Shown here piece by piece: positions 61,002 through 64,000 of a stretch of 64,000 bases of DNA (position 1 is the stretch's first letter; each line of letters begins with the position of its first letter). This DNA comes from an uncultured Spirochaetaceae bacterium (GTDB lineage Bacteria; Spirochaetota; Spirochaetia; Sphaerochaetales; Sphaerochaetaceae). The position numbers were made by a program, and so were the translations under genes. Location: the NCBI GenBank assembly GCA_944389145.1, contig CALXLH010000039.1, forward strand, positions 29,527 through 93,526. Reading direction: 5' to 3'. Below the pieces are notes generated by a model. The model was not told the origin of the DNA. It searched no databases and saw only the letters and a list, made by a program, of their open reading frames with translations.

Positions 61002-62498
61002 ATGAGCGGGAAAACTGTACTTGAGATAAAGAATCTATCCAAATCCTTTGCAAAGAACAGGGTTCTTGATGGCATTAACCTCACCGTGGAAGAGGGTACC
61101 GTATGCGGCCTGATGGGCGAGAACGGTGCAGGAAAGTCCACGATGATGAAATGCCTCTTCGGCATTTATGCGAAGGATGAAGGACAGATTTCCCTTTTCG
61201 GGCAGCCGATAGACTTCAAGAATCCTAAGAATGCCTTGGAGAATGGAGTCGCGATGGTGCATCAGGAGCTGCAGCAGTGCCTTGACCGTACGGTCATGGA
61301 TAACCTGTTCCTGGGACGCTATCCTACTAAGGCTGGAGTGGTAGATGAGGCGAGGATGCTCCGTGAGAGCAATAATCTCTTTGCCCGCCTCAAGATGAAT
61401 GTCAATCCTAAGACGGTGATGAGGACGATGTCTGTCTCCCAGAGGCAGATGGTGGAGATTGCTAAGGCGGTAAGCTATGATGCAAAGCTCATAGTCCTTG
61501 ATGAGCCTACGAGCTCGCTTACGGAAAGAGAGGTAAAGAAGCTCTTCTCCATCGTAGACGACCTTAGGAAGCAGGGTGTGTCATTCGTATATATCTCCCA
61601 TAAGATGGATGAGATATTCGAGATCTGCGATGACGTAGCCGTCCTTCGTGACGGTAAGATGATATTCAAGAAGCATATCAAGGATACGAACATGAACGAG
61701 CTTATCGCCGCGATGGTCGGACGCTCGCTTGATAAGCGCTTCCCTGATGTAGATAACACGCCGGGAGAGGATTATCTCACGGTGACGAATCTCAAGACGA
61801 AGTACAATCCTGTGCTTCAGGATATATCATTCACGGTCAGGCGCGGAGAGATATTCGGACTCTATGGACTTGTCGGAGCAGGACGCAGCGAGCTGCTGGA
61901 AACGCTCTTCGGAATCCGCACGATAGCCAGCGGAGAGATTGCCGTAGAGGGACGAAAGCTCCGCTTCCATTCCTCCAAGGATGCCATGGATCATTCCTTT
62001 GCCCTCGTTACCGAGGAGCGCAAGCTCAATGGAATGTTCGGTAAGGATACGATCAAGTTCAATACCACGATTACCAATCTTGGAGCCTATAAGAGCTTCC
62101 ATCTCCTAGATAATAAGAAGATGTATGAGGCAACCAATAGGGAGATTGCCGTCATGAATACCAAGTGCGTGTCACCGGATGAGCTTATCACAGCCCTTTC
62201 CGGAGGAAATCAGCAGAAGGTAATCATCGGAAAGTGGATGGAGAGGGCGCCAGACGTGTTCCTGATGGACGAGCCGACCCGCGGTATCGACGTAGGAGCC
62301 AAGTATGAGATCTATCAGCTGATAATCCGCATGGCAAAGGAGGGAAAGACGATAATCGTCGTATCTTCTGAGATGCCGGAGATCCTTGGAATAACGAACA
62401 GGATCGCGGTTATGAGCAACCATAGGCTTGCTGGCATCGTGAATACCAAGGAGACGGATCAGGAAGAACTCCTGAGGCTCTCGGCGAAATATCTGTAA
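61002..62498 (+). CDS. mglA: Galactose/glucose ABC transporter ATP-binding protein MglA
   Basis: A 498-aa protein with two ABC ATPase halves, as in sugar importers of the CUT2 family. First half: Walker A G-E-N-G-A-G-K-S-T (about residues 38-46), degenerate signature S-V-S-Q-R-Q, Walker B V-L-D-E-P-T-S-S-L. Second half: degenerate Walker A G-L-V-G-A-G-R-S-E, signature L-S-G-G-N-Q-Q-K, Walker B L-M-D-E-P-T-R-G-I-D. Asymmetric sites are normal for this family. It follows mglB by 100 bp, with a weak GGAAGGG before the ATG. Confidence 0.96.
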   Translation: MSGKTVLEIKNLSKSFAKNRVLDGINLTVEEGTVCGLMGENGAGKSTMMKCLFGIYAKDEGQISLFGQPIDFKNPKNALENGVAMVHQELQQCLDRTVMDNLFLGRYPTKAGVVDEARMLRESNNLFARLKMNVNPKTVMRTMSVSQRQMVEIAKAVSYDAKLIVLDEPTSSLTEREVKKLFSIVDDLRKQGVSFVYISHKMDEIFEICDDVAVLRDGKMIFKKHIKDTNMNELIAAMVGRSLDKRFPDVDNTPGEDYLTVTNLKTKYNPVLQDISFTVRRGEIFGLYGLVGAGRSELLETLFGIRTIASGEIAVEGRKLRFHSSKDAMDHSFALVTEERKLNGMFGKDTIKFNTTITNLGAYKSFHLLDNKKMYEATNREIAVMNTKCVSPDELITALSGGNQQKVIIGKWMERAPDVFLMDEPTRGIDVGAKYEIYQLIIRMAKEGKTIIVVSSEMPEILGITNRIAVMSNHRLAGIVNTKETDQEELLRLSAKYL

Positions 62499-62511
62499 GG
62501 GGAGTTAGAGA

Positions 62512-64000
62512 ATGGCAGAGAATGAGGTAAAGGGGATCATGACCCTTGAAGAAGATACCAAGGTAAGGGAGTACTCCGATAAGCTGCGCGCGCTCAGGGC
62601 TGATGGAGTCACGAAGATCAATGATTGCAAGATAGAGCTTGCGGCGCTGAAGAAGAACAAGCTCATCGCAGAGGAAGAAAGGGCCAGGCGCGTACAGCAG
62701 CTCAATGCCGAGATCGTGAAGGCGAAGGAGGTCGAGAGCCGCAACAAGAGTGAGATAGCTGCTCTTTCTAAGGAGGCTGTCGCTTACGTCAATACTATCT
62801 CCAAGGGCATAGAGAAGGCTGTTGACGAGAAGCAGGATAAGAGGATCGCAGGGGCGAAGGTCTTTTACGAGAAGGAAGTGGCGGAGATCAGGAAGGCTGC
62901 CGAGGCTCGTGAGAATGACATAAAGACCAGGCTTTCCGGAGGTGATCCGCAGGCCCTGAAGAGCGAGCTTGAGATCTGCCGCTATGAGCTTAAGAGCGCG
63001 CTCTATGACTCGAAGAGCAGATACAAGGACCAGGTTGATAGGGCCAAGGCCGCGAAGCATCAGGCCTTCGTCGATCATATCCAGAAGAACAGGGAGCTGA
63101 GGAACGGAAAGTCCGCCTTCGGCGAGGATATGAAGATGAAGTGGAAGAACTTTGTCAGGAACTTCACTCCGTCCTCATTCTTCCTTGCTAACGGTCTTTA
63201 CATAGCGATCATCATATTCTTCATCGTGTGCATAATCGCGGCTCCTCTGAGGGGATCAGGAAATCTTCTGTCGCTGCCGAATATCTTCACGATACTTGAG
63301 CAGGCTTCGACCAGGATGTTCTATGCCCTTGGCGTCGCAGGTCTCATCCTCCTTGCTGGAACGGACCTCTCCATCGGGCGAATGGTCGCCCTTGGCTCTG
63401 TCACGACCGGTCTTATCCTTCATCCGGGAATGAACATCGTATCGCTCTTCGGAATGCCGACATGGGATTTTTCCGGGCTTCCGATGGGCGCGCGGGTGCT
63501 GATGGCCCTGCTGCTGGCGGTGGTGCTCTGCGTGTTCTTCTCCGCGGTTGCTGGATTCTTCACAGCCCGGTTCAAGATGCATCCGTTCATCTCTACCATG
63601 GCAAACCAGCTCATCATCTATGGAATGCTCTTCTATGGAACCAGCGGAACCCCTGTAGGTTCGATCGATAGCGGGATCCGAAGCCTGATAGGAGGAAGAT
63701 GGGTGCTTGGAGCCCTCAACGGCCAGCTCATCACATTCCCGAAGCTGATCATTCCTGCGGTTATCGCGATAATAGTCGCCTGGATCATATGGAATAAGAC
63801 GACATTCGGAAAGAACATGTATGCAGTCGGCGGAAATGCCGAGGCTGCTGCTGTCTCTGGCATATCGGTATTCTGGGTAACGGTCGGAGTGTTCATCATG
63901 GCTGGTGTCTTCTATGGCTGCGGATCGTTCCTTGAGGCCTTCAGGGCAAACGCGAGCGCCGGAACGGGACAGGGCTATGAGATGGATGCCATCGCGGCTT
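62512..64000 (+). CDS. mglC: Galactose/glucose ABC permease MglC, 3'-truncated by the window
   Basis: At least 496 codons, running off the end. Residues about 1-220 are an unusual charged, coiled-coil-rich cytoplasmic extension. The permease proper begins at about 224 (F-F-L-A-N-G-L-Y-I-A-I-I-I-F-F) and shows the CUT2 permease features G-V-A-G-L-I-L-L-A-G-T-D-L-S-I-G-R-M-V-A-L-G, K-M-H-P-F-I-S-T-M-A and G-K-N-M-Y-A-V-G-G-N-A-E-A-A. Normal MglC is about 330 aa with almost no N-terminal extension. GGGGAG lies before the ATG, 13 bp after mglA. Confidence 0.93.
   Translation, partial: MAENEVKGIMTLEEDTKVREYSDKLRALRADGVTKINDCKIELAALKKNKLIAEEERARRVQQLNAEIVKAKEVESRNKSEIAALSKEAVAYVNTISKGIEKAVDEKQDKRIAGAKVFYEKEVAEIRKAAEARENDIKTRLSGGDPQALKSELEICRYELKSALYDSKSRYKDQVDRAKAAKHQAFVDHIQKNRELRNGKSAFGEDMKMKWKNFVRNFTPSSFFLANGLYIAIIIFFIVCIIAAPLRGSGNLLSLPNIFTILEQASTRMFYALGVAGLILLAGTDLSIGRMVALGSVTTGLILHPGMNIVSLFGMPTWDFSGLPMGARVLMALLLAVVLCVFFSAVAGFFTARFKMHPFISTMANQLIIYGMLFYGTSGTPVGSIDSGIRSLIGGRWVLGALNGQLITFPKLIIPAVIAIIVAWIIWNKTTFGKNMYAVGGNAEAAAVSGISVFWVTVGVFIMAGVFYGCGSFLEAFRANASAGTGQGYEMDAIAA

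Overview
The window looks like the chromosome of a host-associated, fermentative spirochaete (Spirochaetales/Sphaerochaetales type), roughly half G+C. The left end carries dnaN-recF-DUF721 as in treponemes, followed by rpmH-rnpA-yidC-jag. Other pointers are a PerR-rubrerythrin pair, pyruvate:ferredoxin oxidoreductase, a DUF4416 protein and a treponeme-style galactose/glucose (Mgl) transporter whose binding protein is circularly permuted. The assignment is inference from gene content; no rRNA or tRNA gene is visible. Layout: 1-6.7 kb is a forward block for replication, RNA processing, membrane insertion and peroxide defence (dnaN, recF, dciA-like, rpmH, rnpA, yidC, jag, perR, rbr). At 6.8-8.2 kb a PfkB kinase is followed by a 408-bp non-coding region with eight DnaA-box-like 9-mers in two mirror-image clusters around an AT-rich core, a strong origin candidate. 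At 8.2-15.9 kb lie a sigma-54-type AAA+ regulator without an HTH, rsmE, a CtpA protease, lgt, an M24 aminopeptidase and gpmI. At 16.2-26.0 kb is a defence island: a complete type I restriction-modification system (hsdR, hsdM, hsdS), then a DUF262/DUF1524 GmrSD-like protein, an OLD-family ATPase/TOPRIM nuclease and an unrecognised 163-aa protein; the last three genes are visibly AT-richer than the flanks. At 26-31.5 kb a reverse operon encodes a large GH13 protein, an SLC1-like symporter and a membrane protein. At 31.5-42.2 kb are housekeeping genes (pth, nth, a DAHP synthase-prephenate dehydratase fusion, serine dehydratase, leuS, dlgD) with a HicAB toxin-antitoxin pair. At 42.3-50.7 kb are the topoisomerase IV pair, a pseudouridine synthase, an AlbA_2/ATPase regulator with an operator array, a YeiH-type exporter and an iron alcohol dehydrogenase. 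At 50.7-59.3 kb are a receiver-PEP-synthase-like protein, glutamate dehydrogenase, a tiny stand-alone transcription unit encoding a possible 19-aa peptide, and pyruvate:ferredoxin oxidoreductase. At 59.7-64 kb is mglB-mglA-mglC, with mglC cut by the window end. A feature running through the whole window is that about ten genes have no Shine-Dalgarno sequence and instead carry a sigma-70-like -10 hexamer 6-8 nt before the start codon, with a recognisable -35 hexamer in most of them. This predicts leaderless mRNAs, mixed with ordinary SD-led genes. Functionally the region combines core replication and translation genes, glycolysis/fermentation (gpmI, nifJ, iron ADH), amino-acid metabolism (gdhA, sdaA, aroF-pheA), sugar uptake (mgl, GH13) and phage defence.
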